Below are positions 36,376-46,593 of a stretch of DNA of 64,000 bases, one piece after another. How positions within the stretch are numbered: position 1 is the first letter of the stretch; each line of letters opens with the position of its first letter. The stretch comes from Marisediminitalea oceani. GTDB lineage: Bacteria; Pseudomonadota; Gammaproteobacteria; Enterobacterales; Alteromonadaceae. Location: the NCBI RefSeq assembly GCF_003731635.1, contig NZ_RCUA01000010.1, forward strand, positions 1-64,000, given 5' to 3'. Position numbers and translations under genes: made by a program. The notes below the pieces were generated by a model. The model had not been told where the DNA came from. It saw only the letters and a program-made list of their open reading frames with translations, and ran no database searches.

Positions 36376-38530
36376 TGATGTCCTTCAGTTGTCGCAAGCG
36401 GTTCGTCAGGCGGCTCAGGGCTTCCACATCAGAGACTTCCACCGAGACTGAAATCAGTGCCGTGTGGCTGTTTTTATCGCTCAGACTGTTTACACCGAGC
36501 AGGGCTACGCCCTCGTTGGCCAGTACCGTGGTGATGTCGCGTAACAGACCGGTGCGGTCGTTACATTCGATATCCAGATTGGCTTCGTAGCCTACGTTCA
36601 GATCTTCTGACCAGCTTACCTCAATTTGCCGTTCCGGATGCTGATTAAGCAAGTTTTGTAGTTGCTCACAGCTGTCTTTGTGCACGCTTACGCCACGCCC
36701 CTGAGTGATATAACCCAAAATATGGTCACCGGGCACCGGCTGACAGCAGTTGGCCAGCTGGCTCATCAGGTTACCAACGCCCTGCACTACCACGCTATCA
36801 GGCTTATTTTTGCCCCGCGCAGCTTTGCGGGTTTTAACCTTAGGACTCAGTTCTTCAACTTCTGGCGGTGGCGCCGATAATTGTTGCAGGTGATGTACCA
36901 CAGACATTACCCGCACATCGCCGGCGCCTATGGCGGCAAACAGTTCGTCTGTACTTGGTACATTAAAGCGCTCACAGGCATCGGCCGCCATTTTAACCGG
37001 CAGACCAGCGCGCTGGAGTTCGCGCTCCAACAATTCTTTACCCGCTTGCTGATTTTTCTCTTTATCCTGTTTCTTGAAGAAACTGTGGATCGTCGCCCGG
37101 GCCCGTGATGAATGAACATAGCCTAAACCGGGATGTAACCAGTCTCGCGACGGGTTGGGCTCTTTGCCGGTCAGGATCCCAACCTGATCGCCGCTTTGCA
37201 GCTGATAGGTAAACGGCACAATACGGCCGTTGATCTTGGCGCCGATACAGCGATGGCCAACGTTGCTGTGAATGTAATAGGCAAAATCCACCGGCGTGGA
37301 ACCCTGAGGTAAATCAATGACATCGCCGCGCGGCGTAAAGACATACACGCGGTCGTCAAATACCTGGCTGCGTAGTTCTTCAACCAGATCGCCCGACTCA
37401 GCCACCTCTTCCTGCCATTGCAGAATTTTACGTAACCAGTTAATCCGTTCATCGTAGCCAGAAACCTTACCGGCACTGCCCTCTTTGTATTTCCAGTGAG
37501 CCGCCACACCCAGTTCTGCATCCTGATGCATTTTCTGGGTACGGATCTGGATCTCTACCGGCTTTCCTTGCGGGCCGACTATTACCGTATGAATCGACTG
37601 ATAACCATTGGGTTTAGGCGTGGCAATATAGTCGTCAAACTCTTTGGGAATATGCTTGAAGTGAGCATGCACGGTACCCAGCGCCGCGTAGCAATCCTGC
37701 AATCGCTCGGCAATGATCCGCACCGCCCGGATATCAAACAGCTGCTCGAAGGTCAGGCGCTTTTTCTGCATCTTTTTCCAGATGCTGTAGATGTGTTTTG
37801 GCCGTCCGTAAACCTCGGCCTTGATGTGTTCGTTATTGAGGAGATCCTGCAGCGAGCCCACCACATTGTCGATATATTCCGCGCGTTCCCGCCGTTTACC
37901 ATCCAGCTGTTTGGCTATCTGTTTATAAGTGGTTGGGTGCAAATAGCGAAAGGCTAAATCTTCCAGTTCCCATTTTAACTGACCAATGCCAAGGCGGTTA
38001 GCCAGCGGAGCGTAAATGGTGGCACACTCCCGGGCAACCATAACCCGGGTTTCTTCATCGGCTTTTTTGACCTGTTGCAGAGCGCAGATCCGCTCAGCCA
38101 TTTTGATCACCACCGCCCGTACGTCTTCCACCATGGCAAGCAGCATGCGACGGATACTGTCAATGTGTTGCTCATCAGGTGCAGAGAGCTTACTTTCGGA
38201 TTGCTTGCGATTATGCAGCATCCGAATCGCTTCCATCCGACGAACCCCCACTACCAGCTGTTCTATTTCAGTACCAAAGTTTTCTGCCACCTCAGCATCA
38301 GATAAATCATGCTGCTGACAATAGGGATAAACCAGCGCGGCCTGCAGCGTTGCATCGTCCATATTGAGCTGGTGAAGGATCTCCACCATCTCCTGCCCGA
38401 CCAGCAGTTTATCCGGCATATGCGAAATATCGCGCAGCTTCTGAGCGGTACTTTCAGACAGATTAAGACTGGCCAGCCATTCTTCAAATGGCGGCCGGTG
38501 TTCTTCATGTACTGTGCGGGTTGAAACCAT
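36350..38530 (-). CDS. relA: GTP pyrophosphokinase RelA
   Basis: RelA makes (p)ppGpp on ribosomes stalled by uncharged tRNA. The 726-residue protein has an N-terminal HD-like region lacking the His-Asp metal motif (as in monofunctional RelA), a synthetase domain (about 230-390; KPNGYQSIHTVIVGPQGKPVEIQIRT), a TGS domain (about 405-465; VYVFTPRGDVIDLPQG), a zinc-finger/CC region with ANCCQPVPGDHILGYI and a C-terminal ACT domain. It lies between rlmD and mazG, the conserved order. Confidence 0.97.
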   Translation of the reverse strand: MVSTRTVHEEHRPPFEEWLASLNLSESTAQKLRDISHMPDKLLVGQEMVEILHQLNMDDATLQAALVYPYCQQHDLSDAEVAENFGTEIEQLVVGVRRMEAIRMLHNRKQSESKLSAPDEQHIDSIRRMLLAMVEDVRAVVIKMAERICALQQVKKADEETRVMVARECATIYAPLANRLGIGQLKWELEDLAFRYLHPTTYKQIAKQLDGKRRERAEYIDNVVGSLQDLLNNEHIKAEVYGRPKHIYSIWKKMQKKRLTFEQLFDIRAVRIIAERLQDCYAALGTVHAHFKHIPKEFDDYIATPKPNGYQSIHTVIVGPQGKPVEIQIRTQKMHQDAELGVAAHWKYKEGSAGKVSGYDERINWLRKILQWQEEVAESGDLVEELRSQVFDDRVYVFTPRGDVIDLPQGSTPVDFAYYIHSNVGHRCIGAKINGRIVPFTYQLQSGDQVGILTGKEPNPSRDWLHPGLGYVHSSRARATIHSFFKKQDKEKNQQAGKELLERELQRAGLPVKMAADACERFNVPSTDELFAAIGAGDVRVMSVVHHLQQLSAPPPEVEELSPKVKTRKAARGKNKPDSVVVQGVGNLMSQLANCCQPVPGDHILGYITQGRGVSVHKDSCEQLQNLLNQHPERQIEVSWSEDLNVGYEANLDIECNDRTGLLRDITTVLANEGVALLGVNSLSDKNSHTALISVSVEVSDVEALSRLTNRLRQLKDIIDVRRKTN

Positions 38531-38539
38531 ATTTACCTC

Positions 38540-39898
38540 TTACCCTTTAGCCACTCGTTCGAGTAACGCCATCAACTCAATATGCTGGGTATACGGGAAC
38601 ATTTCCATTATGCCGAGTTTCACAATCCGATACCCTGCTTGCAGCAGCGGTGCCAGATCGCGATTAAAGGTTGCCGGATTGCAAGATACGTACACGACTG
38701 ACTCAACTCTGGCTTTGGCAATTTGCTGGCAGGCTTCCATAGCCCCTTCCCGGGATGGATCCAGCAACACTTTATGATATTTTTTTATTGCCAGAGCGTT
38801 AAGTTCTGCCTCGTTACTTAAATCGGCAGTGCGCCACTGAATATTAGTAATGCCTTGTTGTCGGGCAATTTTTTCGCCTTTTTGCACCATTGTGGAAACC
38901 CCTTCCACCGCAGTAACACTGGCGCAACGCTGTGCCAGGGGCAGGGAAAAGTTACCTAAACCGCTAAACAGATCGAGTACGTTGTGCTGCGCTTCTGGCG
39001 CCAGCCAGTCGAGCGCTTGCTCAACCATGGCCAGATTTACCTCTGCATTAACCTGAATAAAATCTTCGGTGGTAACCGCCAGTGATAAATCATGCGCCGT
39101 CGCGCACAGCAATTCGTCCACCGGCGCATGCAGCGTCTCGCTGTGCTCGCCTGAATCCAGGCGCAACAAGAGTGTTTGCGCTTCAGCAAATGCCACCAAC
39201 AAGGCCCGATCATCAGCCGATAAAGCTCTGGTACAACGAAGCGTAACGCCAATTCCATTATACCCTTTTAGCAGGCTGATATGGCCAATAGCGGTGCGCC
39301 CGGATAGCTGCTCAACCAGATCATGTAACGGCGGTAGCAGTTCATTCAATTCTGGTTCCAGCACCGGGCACTGCCTGACATTGACAACTTTATCGCTTTT
39401 TGACGCTCTGAATCCCAGCGCCAGGGGCTTACCTTTGCGGGCATCAATAGCGAGGCGCGTTTTTCGCCGATACGTATCGCGGGGACTGCGTAAAGGTGCC
39501 ACCCAGGGTAGTTCGTTTAAAGAGTGAGTGAGCCTGATTTGCTCATCCAGCGCCTGTTGTCGCCAGGCGAGCGCAGCGTCGCGCTCAACGTGCTGCAACT
39601 GGCAGCCGCCACATTGCTCGTATACCGGGCAGAAAGGCGTTTGCCGCGCCGGGGCAGGTTCAAGCACTTTGGTTACATGGCCTTCACAGACTTGTTTTTT
39701 ACTGCGCGTAATGGCTACCTGACAGGTTTCACCGGGCAGCGCGCCGTCAACAAACAGCACCGGCTGATGGGTTCGGCAAACACCGCGCCCGCGGGGATCC
39801 CACTTTTCCAGCGTCACCGTTGCAGACGATACCTGAGCAGGCCCTTTTCGTTTTCCGCCGGTGCGACGCTTACCGCCGCCCTGATAAATGCTAACCAT
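38540..39898 (-). CDS. rlmD: 23S rRNA (uracil-1939-C5) methyltransferase
   Basis: RlmD (RumA) methylates U1939 of 23S rRNA using S-adenosylmethionine. The 452-residue protein has an N-terminal TRAM domain, an iron-sulfur cysteine cluster with CGGCQLQH, the SAM-binding DLFSGLGNFSLPLA, and the catalytic Cys in YVSCNPATFNRDL. It lies 9 bp before relA on the same strand. Confidence 0.96.
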   Translation of the reverse strand: MVSIYQGGGKRRTGGKRKGPAQVSSATVTLEKWDPRGRGVCRTHQPVLFVDGALPGETCQVAITRSKKQVCEGHVTKVLEPAPARQTPFCPVYEQCGGCQLQHVERDAALAWRQQALDEQIRLTHSLNELPWVAPLRSPRDTYRRKTRLAIDARKGKPLALGFRASKSDKVVNVRQCPVLEPELNELLPPLHDLVEQLSGRTAIGHISLLKGYNGIGVTLRCTRALSADDRALLVAFAEAQTLLLRLDSGEHSETLHAPVDELLCATAHDLSLAVTTEDFIQVNAEVNLAMVEQALDWLAPEAQHNVLDLFSGLGNFSLPLAQRCASVTAVEGVSTMVQKGEKIARQQGITNIQWRTADLSNEAELNALAIKKYHKVLLDPSREGAMEACQQIAKARVESVVYVSCNPATFNRDLAPLLQAGYRIVKLGIMEMFPYTQHIELMALLERVAKG

Positions 39899-39907
39899 TA
39901 CCTTGCC

Positions 39908-40288
39908 TCACCGTGTTTCCAGGATCACCGTAGCCACGGCGTAATGTTGTTCATCAGATAAACTTAAGTGAGCACACACTATACCTTTTAGCCTACATTT
40001 TTCGGCAAACTCACCGCTGTAATGCAGCACTGGTGCACCCCCTTCGTTATTGCTGACACAAAGCTGTTGCCAGCTAATGCCCCGGCCTATTCCGGTTCCC
40101 AGCGCTTTCACCGCCGCTTCTTTCGCGGCAAATCGTTTAGCCAGATACCTGACCGGCTGATTGTGAGAGGTATAAATGTCCCATTCATCCGGCGTCAGCA
40201 CCCGTCGCGCGAGGCGATCCCGGGAGCCATCCTCCATTTCAAAACGGGCAATTTCAACGATATCAGTTCCCAAGCCTGCAATGGCCAT
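39908..40288 (-). CDS. acpS: Holo-[acyl-carrier-protein] synthase
   Basis: AcpS transfers the phosphopantetheine arm of CoA to acyl carrier protein. The 126-residue protein shows the two motifs of the family: GLGTDIVEIARF (metal-binding Asp8) and KRFAAKEAAVKALG with the metal-binding Glu. It follows pdxJ by 18 bp. Confidence 0.97.
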   Translation of the reverse strand: MAIAGLGTDIVEIARFEMEDGSRDRLARRVLTPDEWDIYTSHNQPVRYLAKRFAAKEAAVKALGTGIGRGISWQQLCVSNNEGGAPVLHYSGEFAEKCRLKGIVCAHLSLSDEQHYAVATVILETR

Positions 40289-40306
40289 GGTCAGCTCCGG
40301 TGGTAA

Positions 40307-41053
40307 TTAGCCGATACTTGCCTGTACACGCGCTTCCTGCATAAGGCTGCGCATATCAGCCACGGCTTTGTGCAAACCGTCAAACGCGGCACGGGCGATG
40401 ATGGCATGACCGATATTAAGCTCAATAAGCTGTGGGATAGCCGCAATGGGTTTTACATTGTGATAGTGCAATCCATGACCTGCGTTTACCTTCAGCCCCA
40501 GGTTATCGGCATACTCAACACCACTGCGAATTTGCGCCAGGTGCTCCAGTTGCTCTGCTTCACTGGTTGCATCGGCGTAGTGGCCGGTATGTATTTCGAT
40601 ATATGGTGCCCCGGTTGCTTTTGCGGCATCAAGCTGGCGTTCATCGCCATCGATAAACAGGGAAACCAGGATATTGGCTTCGGCCAGACGCTGGCAGGCA
40701 TCTGTCATACGACTCAGATTACCGGCCACATCGAGCCCGCCTTCGGTGGTTAACTCTTCACGCTTTTCCGGCACCAGGCAACAAAATACAGGTTTAACCT
40801 GTTCGGCAATACCGAGCATTTCTTCGGTGACGGCCATTTCCAGATTGAGCCGGGTATTAATCGTTTGTGCCAGCAAGGTAACGTCGCGGTCTTTAATGTG
40901 GCGACGGTCTTCCCGAAGATGCACGGTTATGCCGTCTGCGCCTGCGCGTTCTGCGATATCCGCAGCATGCACCGGATCGGGGTAAGAGGTACCACGCGCA
41001 TTTCGCAGCGTAGCGATATGATCAATATTAACGCCAAGCAGAATATCTTTCAT
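40307..41053 (-). CDS. pdxJ: Pyridoxine 5'-phosphate synthase
   Basis: PdxJ condenses 1-deoxyxylulose 5-phosphate with 3-amino-2-oxopropyl phosphate to make pyridoxine 5'-phosphate. The 248-residue TIM barrel has [16 protein letters not shown] at the N terminus, [16 protein letters not shown], and the conserved [12 protein letters not shown] loop. pdxA, which supplies the other precursor, is also in this window at 50.5 kb. Confidence 0.97.
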   Translation of the reverse strand: MKDILLGVNIDHIATLRNARGTSYPDPVHAADIAERAGADGITVHLREDRRHIKDRDVTLLAQTINTRLNLEMAVTEEMLGIAEQVKPVFCCLVPEKREELTTEGGLDVAGNLSRMTDACQRLAEANILVSLFIDGDERQLDAAKATGAPYIEIHTGHYADATSEAEQLEHLAQIRSGVEYADNLGLKVNAGHGLHYHNVKPIAAIPQLIELNIGHAIIARAAFDGLHKAVADMRSLMQEARVQASIG

Positions 41054-41108
41054 TCCCAGGGTCCTGGATTACATTACAAACTGAAGTGGCGCGTATTGTA
41101 GCAGTGAT

Positions 41109-41807
41109 TCAGCGGGAGGCCAAAAAGAGCTCACGACTTTTCAATGGCTTGTCACCCACAAAGGGATGCAGAGCCAACCGGCATAAACGCTTTGCCGCCT
41201 TTAATCCCGGCGGGCTGAAATCCTGTTCAGCCAGCATCAGTAGTTCGGTACCGGAAAAACTGAGTTTGCTTGCCTGTTTAACCTGACAAAAGCCCAGCTC
41301 AGGCACCAGTTCATAGTGAAAAGTGGGTTCGATGGGATCATTGGAAGCCGCGTCGGTGGTGAAGTCTGGCATCACACCAAGCTCTTGCAACAGTGCCAGT
41401 TCATATTGACGCAGGATATATTCGGCAGCCGCCTGTTCCGGCTGCAATGCTGCCAGAGCTGTTGCGTAGGCGCTGAACAGCTCTGCCGCCTCGACACCGC
41501 CGGGCAATACCCGGTTAGTGATCTCATTGACATACAGGGCACAATAAAGTGCATTTCCGGTAAGCATGCGCAGAGCGCCATTGCTCTCTAATTGGGTTAG
41601 GTTTTTTAAATCGCTTTTGCCACTTAGCTGTACCCGCAATGCCTGGAAGGGTTGCAGCAGACTTCGGCGATCAGATTTGGCGCTGCGCACACCACGGGCT
41701 ACGGCGCTGACGCGGCCGAGTTCGAGGGTAAAGAAATCAACAATAAAGCTGGTTTCACGATAGGGGCGTCGATGCAAAACATAGGCATTCAACCAGCTGT
41801 TAGCCAT
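41109..41807 (-). CDS. recO: DNA repair protein RecO
   Basis: RecO works with RecR to load RecA on SSB-coated single-stranded DNA. The 232-residue protein has the N-terminal OB domain (YVLHRRPYRETSFIVDFFT) and the helical C-terminal half with a DF.PPGLKAAKRLCRLALHPFVGDKPL pattern. It lies 55 bp before pdxJ and 2 bp after a small unknown gene. Confidence 0.95.
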   Translation of the reverse strand: MANSWLNAYVLHRRPYRETSFIVDFFTLELGRVSAVARGVRSAKSDRRSLLQPFQALRVQLSGKSDLKNLTQLESNGALRMLTGNALYCALYVNEITNRVLPGGVEAAELFSAYATALAALQPEQAAAEYILRQYELALLQELGVMPDFTTDAASNDPIEPTFHYELVPELGFCQVKQASKLSFSGTELLMLAEQDFSPPGLKAAKRLCRLALHPFVGDKPLKSRELFLASR

Positions 41808-41809
41808 GA

Positions 41810-42079
41810 TTATGCCCGCTTGATCCGCACAACTTTCATTTGTTCAAACTCCATACCAGCAACCGTTTCCACAGTGCGGTAGTAGGTCATATTCACCCGC
41901 GCGCCCTGCAGTGACTGATAGGGTTTGGTGCGTTTAAACACAAAGGGCGCATCGACATTTTCAATCATTACGGTATGACGAACCCAGTCACCATCCTGAC
42001 GCTGCACATGAGAAACCACTTTCATGTTCTCACTGTGAGTCAGTGACTGATGTCGTTTTAGCAGCTTATCCACACTCAT
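41810..42079 (-). CDS. Conserved small hypothetical protein, 89 aa
   Basis: I do not recognise this gene. The 89-residue product is basic and soluble, without signal peptide or membrane segment. A beta-rich pattern (KVVSHVQRQDGDWVRHTVMI, then DAPFVFKRTKPYQSLQGARVNMTYY) suggests a small compact domain. It is tightly packed between recJ (16 bp) and recO (2 bp), so it is probably cotranscribed with both and could have a role linked to DNA or RNA, which is inference from context only. Confidence 0.75.
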   Translation of the reverse strand: MSVDKLLKRHQSLTHSENMKVVSHVQRQDGDWVRHTVMIENVDAPFVFKRTKPYQSLQGARVNMTYYRTVETVAGMEFEQMKVVRIKRA

Positions 42080-42095
42080 AGCAATTCTTTACCTG

Positions 42096-43820
42096 TCAGG
42101 CCAGGGGAGCCAGAGCTTCCACCAGCAATTGCAGCGATTCCCTGCCCCGATAGTAATTCACATCCAGCTGATACGCCAATTGCACCTGCTTAACATTAGG
42201 ATCAGGCCAGACATCCGGATCAATATTAAACGCGATGGCGTCAAACTCCTCGCCGCTGTCGGGGTGTGCAAGCACCATCTTAAGGTGACGCTCGCCGACA
42301 ATGCGCTGTTGAATCAGCTGGAAAATGCCGTCAAATAACGGCGGCTGAAAGCCCTGGCCGAAAGGACCGGCCTGGCGCAATACCTGTGCAGTGGGCAAAT
42401 TAAGGATATGTGGCTCCAGTTCGCCATCACTGAGGATGATGTTCGGGTCGTCAATGTCAGCCAGAGCCGCTTTAACATGACTGGTAAAGGCGGCGGTAAA
42501 GGCGGAAAGATTGGCAGTCTGGATTGATAACCCGGCGGCTGCCGCGTGCCCGCCAAATTTATCAATCAGGCCCGGCTGAGCGGTACTTACGGCCTCCAGA
42601 ATGTCGCGGATATGCACCCCGGCAATGGAGCGCGCAGAGCCTTTTATGGTTTCGTCATCCTGTTTGGCAAAGACAATGGTAGGTCGTTTATATTCATCTT
42701 TCAGCCGACCCGCCACGATCCCGATTACGCCCTGGTGAAAATGCTCATCGAAAAGTACGATAGCATCCGGCGGTGCACTGCTGTCGAGTTGCACCGATGC
42801 CAGCGTTTCCTGGGCCTGCTGTTTCATTTCCTGTTCAATGGTTCGCCGCTGCTGGTTAAGCCGGTCGAGCTCCGTCGCCCGCGCCCGGGCTTCCATGGTA
42901 TCACTGCAAAGCAGACACTCTATCCCGGCAGCCATATCATCCAGACGACCAGCGGCATTCAGCCGGGGGCCAATCACAAAGCCCAGATCCGTTGCGGTCA
43001 ATCGGCTGGCATGACGCTGAGCCACGTCCAGTAAGGCGGTAATTCCCGGCCGACATTGCCCGGCACGGATCCGTTGCAGGCCCTGATGAACTAAAATACG
43101 GTTATTCTGATCAAGCGGCACCACGTCCGCTACCGTGCCTACGGCCACAATATCGAGTAAATTAGCTAAATTAGGCACCTGCAGGCCCTGCCGGGTAAAC
43201 CAGTCGCGCCCTTCCAGTTCAGCCCGCAGTGCCAGCATAAGGTAAAACGCCACGCCAACGCCGGCGAGGTTCTTCGACGCAAAATCACAATCCGGCTGAT
43301 TAGGATTAACGATAGCAGTAGCCGCGGGCAACGTTTCGCCGGGTAAATGGTGATCAGTTACTATTACTTCCATGCCCAGCTCGTTGGCCCGCTGAACCCC
43401 TGCGTGGCAGGAAATGCCATTATCAACGGTGATAATTAACGGCGTTCCCCGCTCGGCCGCTACCTCAACAATCTGTGGCGAAAGCCCGTAACCAAAATCA
43501 AACCGGTTAGGTACCAGGTAATCCACCTGGGTTGCTCCCATCTGCCCCAATGCCAGCATACACAGCGCGGTGCTGGTAGCGCCATCGGCATCAAAGTCGC
43601 CGATAATGGTAATCGGTTGCTGCTCAATAATGGCATTAGCGATGCGCGCCGCGGCTTTGTCGCAGCCCAGTAAGTCGCGATAATGCAGCAGTGACCGGGC
43701 ACCAGTATTTAATTGCTCGGCAGACTGAATAGAACGGCCACGGTAAACCCGCTCAAGAACCGGATGTAGTGCCGTGTCAAAAGTATCGGTTAACGGCCGG
43801 CGCCTGATGTGTAAACTCAT
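42096..43820 (-). CDS. recJ: Single-stranded-DNA-specific exonuclease RecJ
   Basis: RecJ is the 5'-3' exonuclease for single-stranded DNA in RecFOR recombination, mismatch repair and base-excision repair. The 574-residue DHH/DHHA1 protein shows IIGDFDADGATSTAL (DHH motif I), TVDNGISCHAG, VTDHHLPGETLP with the metal-binding His pair, and the DHHA1 GGHAAAAGLSI. Its place beside dsbC and xerD matches E. coli (xerD-dsbC-recJ). Confidence 0.97.
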   Translation of the reverse strand: MSLHIRRRPLTDTFDTALHPVLERVYRGRSIQSAEQLNTGARSLLHYRDLLGCDKAAARIANAIIEQQPITIIGDFDADGATSTALCMLALGQMGATQVDYLVPNRFDFGYGLSPQIVEVAAERGTPLIITVDNGISCHAGVQRANELGMEVIVTDHHLPGETLPAATAIVNPNQPDCDFASKNLAGVGVAFYLMLALRAELEGRDWFTRQGLQVPNLANLLDIVAVGTVADVVPLDQNNRILVHQGLQRIRAGQCRPGITALLDVAQRHASRLTATDLGFVIGPRLNAAGRLDDMAAGIECLLCSDTMEARARATELDRLNQQRRTIEQEMKQQAQETLASVQLDSSAPPDAIVLFDEHFHQGVIGIVAGRLKDEYKRPTIVFAKQDDETIKGSARSIAGVHIRDILEAVSTAQPGLIDKFGGHAAAAGLSIQTANLSAFTAAFTSHVKAALADIDDPNIILSDGELEPHILNLPTAQVLRQAGPFGQGFQPPLFDGIFQLIQQRIVGERHLKMVLAHPDSGEEFDAIAFNIDPDVWPDPNVKQVQLAYQLDVNYYRGRESLQLLVEALAPLA

Positions 43821-43917
43821 AAATTAGCTATGATTCGTTGCTGGAACTGAAAAGAAATCTGACTGGTGAAGCAACCGGATACCTGTGAGGCACGGTATCC
43901 GGTGATTGGTAAATAAA

Positions 43918-44649
43918 TTAACCGGCGATCTGTTTAAGCGCCGATAGCAGCTGTTCTGGAGGCTGGTAGCCTGGAATGATACTGCCATCGCTGAGTACGA
44001 TGTTAGGTGTACCATTTACGCCAATCTTACGACCAAAACGAAATTGCTCGGCGATATCGTTATCACAGCTGTTAGGCGTTACGCTGCTGCCTGATTTGGC
44101 ATTGGTCATGGCTTTTTTCGGATCGGCAGAACACCAAACCGATACCATTTGACGATAGACCGGGCTGTTCAGGCCAGCACGAGGATACGCCAGATATCTA
44201 ACGGTAATGCCTTCTTCGTTGTACTGAGCAATCTGCTCGTGCAGCTTACGGCAGTATCCGCAGGTAGTGTCGGTGAACACGGTCACAACATATTGTTCGT
44301 CTTCTGCTTTAAATTCAATGTAAGAATCATCAAATTGCTTTAAACCATCCAGGCGCATTTCTGACAGCGCGGTTTCGGTTTCGTTACGCATTTCTTCGTC
44401 GAGATTGTAAACCCGTGCCTGGAGTAAATAGGTACCATCCGCGCTTACGTAGAACAGGCCGTTTTCGGTACTTATTTGCAGTAAGCCATCAACAGGTGAG
44501 TCGGCGATGGCATCTACCCGCCACTTCAGCGTGGTTTCGATTTTCGCTTTAACGCTCTCTTTATCTGCCGCATCGGCCAGTACATTTGCAGTTGCAGCTA
44601 CCGAAACAACACTCAGCACTGCCAGTAAACTGCGAAGAAACACTTTCAT
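43918..44649 (-). CDS. dsbC: Thiol:disulfide isomerase DsbC
   Basis: DsbC corrects wrong disulfides in the periplasm and is kept reduced by DsbD. The 243-residue protein has a signal peptide (about 1-25), an N-terminal dimerisation domain and a thioredoxin fold with active site CGYC (Cys130, Cys133) and a cis-proline segment near GVNGTPNIVLSDG. A second cysteine pair is present near residues 173 and 194. LptD, in this window, depends on disulfide formation, so the two may be linked functionally. Confidence 0.96.
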   Translation of the reverse strand: MKVFLRSLLAVLSVVSVAATANVLADAADKESVKAKIETTLKWRVDAIADSPVDGLLQISTENGLFYVSADGTYLLQARVYNLDEEMRNETETALSEMRLDGLKQFDDSYIEFKAEDEQYVVTVFTDTTCGYCRKLHEQIAQYNEEGITVRYLAYPRAGLNSPVYRQMVSVWCSADPKKAMTNAKSGSSVTPNSCDNDIAEQFRFGRKIGVNGTPNIVLSDGSIIPGYQPPEQLLSALKQIAG

Positions 44650-44845
44650 TTAATCACTCCTGAAAACCACTCGGATTATGGCCTTTACGGCCTCTGGGGT
44701 GCTGAAATTGCAGCACATTGTTTTCTTTAAGACCGGCATTTAACCGTAAAATTCGCTCTAGTGTATCAAAAAATCCCGCTCTGGCGATGATTGCCATCGA
44801 CAATTACCCCCACGCTCATCGAATCGGCCCTGCCGATGGATTGTC

Positions 44846-45760
44846 TTATCCCCTAGGATGATGCTCTGTAATCAGGTTTTGAAGTCTCTCTGTGGCAACA
44901 TGGGTATAAATTTGCGTGGTTGACAGATCGCTGTGGCCCAATAGCATTTGCACCACCCGCAGGTCGGCACCATGATTGAGTAGATGGGTTGCGAAGGCAT
45001 GACGCAGCGTATGGGGAGACAATTCCGTACGGATCCCGGCCTTTACTGCATAGTGCTTAATGCGATGCCAGAAAGTCTGGCGGGTCATCTGTACCCCACG
45101 GTTACTGACAAACACCACGTCGGTCTGATGCTTTAACAATTGCGGGCGAGCACTGTGTAAATAATCCTGGAGCGCATCTAACGCATTTTCACCCAGCGGT
45201 ACCAGGCGCTCTTTATTGCCTTTCCCCATCACCCGCACCAGACCTTGCTGCAAACTGACTTCAGACAGCCGCAGGCCAATCAGCTCACTGACCCGCAGGC
45301 CGGTAGCATAAAGCACTTCGAGCATGCATTTATCGCGACATTCAATGGGTTCTTCCACCTCAGGCGCATCGAGCAAAGCCTCAACATCGGCCTCACTCAG
45401 GGTACCCGGTAACTTTTTGGCCGCCTTGGGGATTGCCAGTTGACTGACCGGATTATCCTTACGCTGGTTGTCGGTAACCAGATAGCGGTAAAACTGCCGC
45501 ATAGCGCTGATGTTGCGCTGAGTACTGCGCGCCGACAGTCCGCGCTGCTCGCGAAACATCAGGTAGTCCTGCATGTCGGTGAGACTGGCCTGCTTCAGAC
45601 TGATAGAACGACTGGTCAGGAAGCCCGCCACATGACACAGATCCCGGCGATAACTCTGCTGAGTATTATCGCTTAAGCCTTTTTCGAGCCACAGCATTTC
45701 GATAAAGGCTTCTATCAGGTCAAGATCGGCCTCGCCGGGTGGCGGCATTTTCTGACTCAT
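44846..45760 (-). CDS. xerD: Tyrosine recombinase XerD
   Basis: XerD acts with XerC at dif to resolve chromosome dimers under FtsK control. The 304-residue protein has the SAM-like N-terminal domain and the catalytic residues R (TGLRVSELIGLRL), H-x-x-R (HTLRHAFATHLL), H (LLGHSDLSTTQ) and the nucleophile Tyr in IYTHV. The start overlaps the djlA stop by 4 bp. Integrases of the same family are usually longer, and the position beside dsbC supports XerD. Confidence 0.95.
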   Translation of the reverse strand: MSQKMPPPGEADLDLIEAFIEMLWLEKGLSDNTQQSYRRDLCHVAGFLTSRSISLKQASLTDMQDYLMFREQRGLSARSTQRNISAMRQFYRYLVTDNQRKDNPVSQLAIPKAAKKLPGTLSEADVEALLDAPEVEEPIECRDKCMLEVLYATGLRVSELIGLRLSEVSLQQGLVRVMGKGNKERLVPLGENALDALQDYLHSARPQLLKHQTDVVFVSNRGVQMTRQTFWHRIKHYAVKAGIRTELSPHTLRHAFATHLLNHGADLRVVQMLLGHSDLSTTQIYTHVATERLQNLITEHHPRG

Positions 45761-46593
45761 TTAAAACCGCGCCGCTCTTTTATCAGCTCGTAGGCAGCCT
45801 GAATATCCTGGGCTTTATTTTTGGCGATTTCCATCGCCTGTTCCGGCAACCCTTTAGAGGCCAGTTTGTCCGGGTGATGCTCAGACATTCGCTTACGATA
45901 AGCACGTTTGATAGCCTTTTCATCATCGCTGGCCGTTACCCCTAACACGGCATAGGCATCTTCCAGAGACGGCCCACTGCTTTGCTGAGTACCCTGACGT
46001 TGGTGACTACCGCGCCCCTGACTTCTAAAGCGCACCTCGGCCTCAAACATGGCAATAAGATAATCGAGATCGCGACGCACAAACCCCAGCGCTTTAGCGA
46101 CTTTCTCCAACACCCGGTATTCTTCGTTGGCCAGCCGGCCATCGGCAAATGCCGCCTGAATTAGAATTTCCAGAAATACCTGCAGTATGTCCCGGCGGCC
46201 ATGACAGGATTCGTATAATTGCTTAAGAATATCGGCAATAGGAAAGTCCCGCGATTTACCTTCCCGGAAAGCCTGTTGCGCTTCCTGACGAGCCTGCCCC
46301 TGCAATTGCATGTCGTCCATCAGACGTGAAGCGACCTTTATTTCTGCTTCTGTGACTTTACCGTCAGATTTTGCCAGGTGGCCCAGAGCCGCAAACAGAC
46401 TATGGAAAAATATGGCCTGTTGTTGCAACGCATCCTGACTGGAGAAAAAGCGTCCGAAACCGCCCATCCGGCCGAAATCCTGACTGTAGCCCTTGTCGAA
46501 CATGTAGCCGACAAAGAACCCCAGAATGGCGCCCGGTATTTTTAAAAACATCATTCCGAAAATTAAACCCAGTAATCTGCCCCAAATCGGCAT
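45757..46593 (-). CDS. djlA: DnaJ-like membrane co-chaperone DjlA
   Basis: DjlA is an inner-membrane J-domain protein that stimulates DnaK and, when overproduced in E. coli, induces capsule through Rcs. The 278-residue protein from this start has one N-terminal membrane helix with a GxxxG pattern (about 5-30), a TerB-like central domain (about 45-170) and a C-terminal J domain with HHPDK. I chose the ATG at 46593, with GGGGGA upstream, over a TTG five codons earlier. Confidence 0.94.
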   Translation of the reverse strand: MPIWGRLLGLIFGMMFLKIPGAILGFFVGYMFDKGYSQDFGRMGGFGRFFSSQDALQQQAIFFHSLFAALGHLAKSDGKVTEAEIKVASRLMDDMQLQGQARQEAQQAFREGKSRDFPIADILKQLYESCHGRRDILQVFLEILIQAAFADGRLANEEYRVLEKVAKALGFVRRDLDYLIAMFEAEVRFRSQGRGSHQRQGTQQSSGPSLEDAYAVLGVTASDDEKAIKRAYRKRMSEHHPDKLASKGLPEQAMEIAKNKAQDIQAAYELIKERRGFK

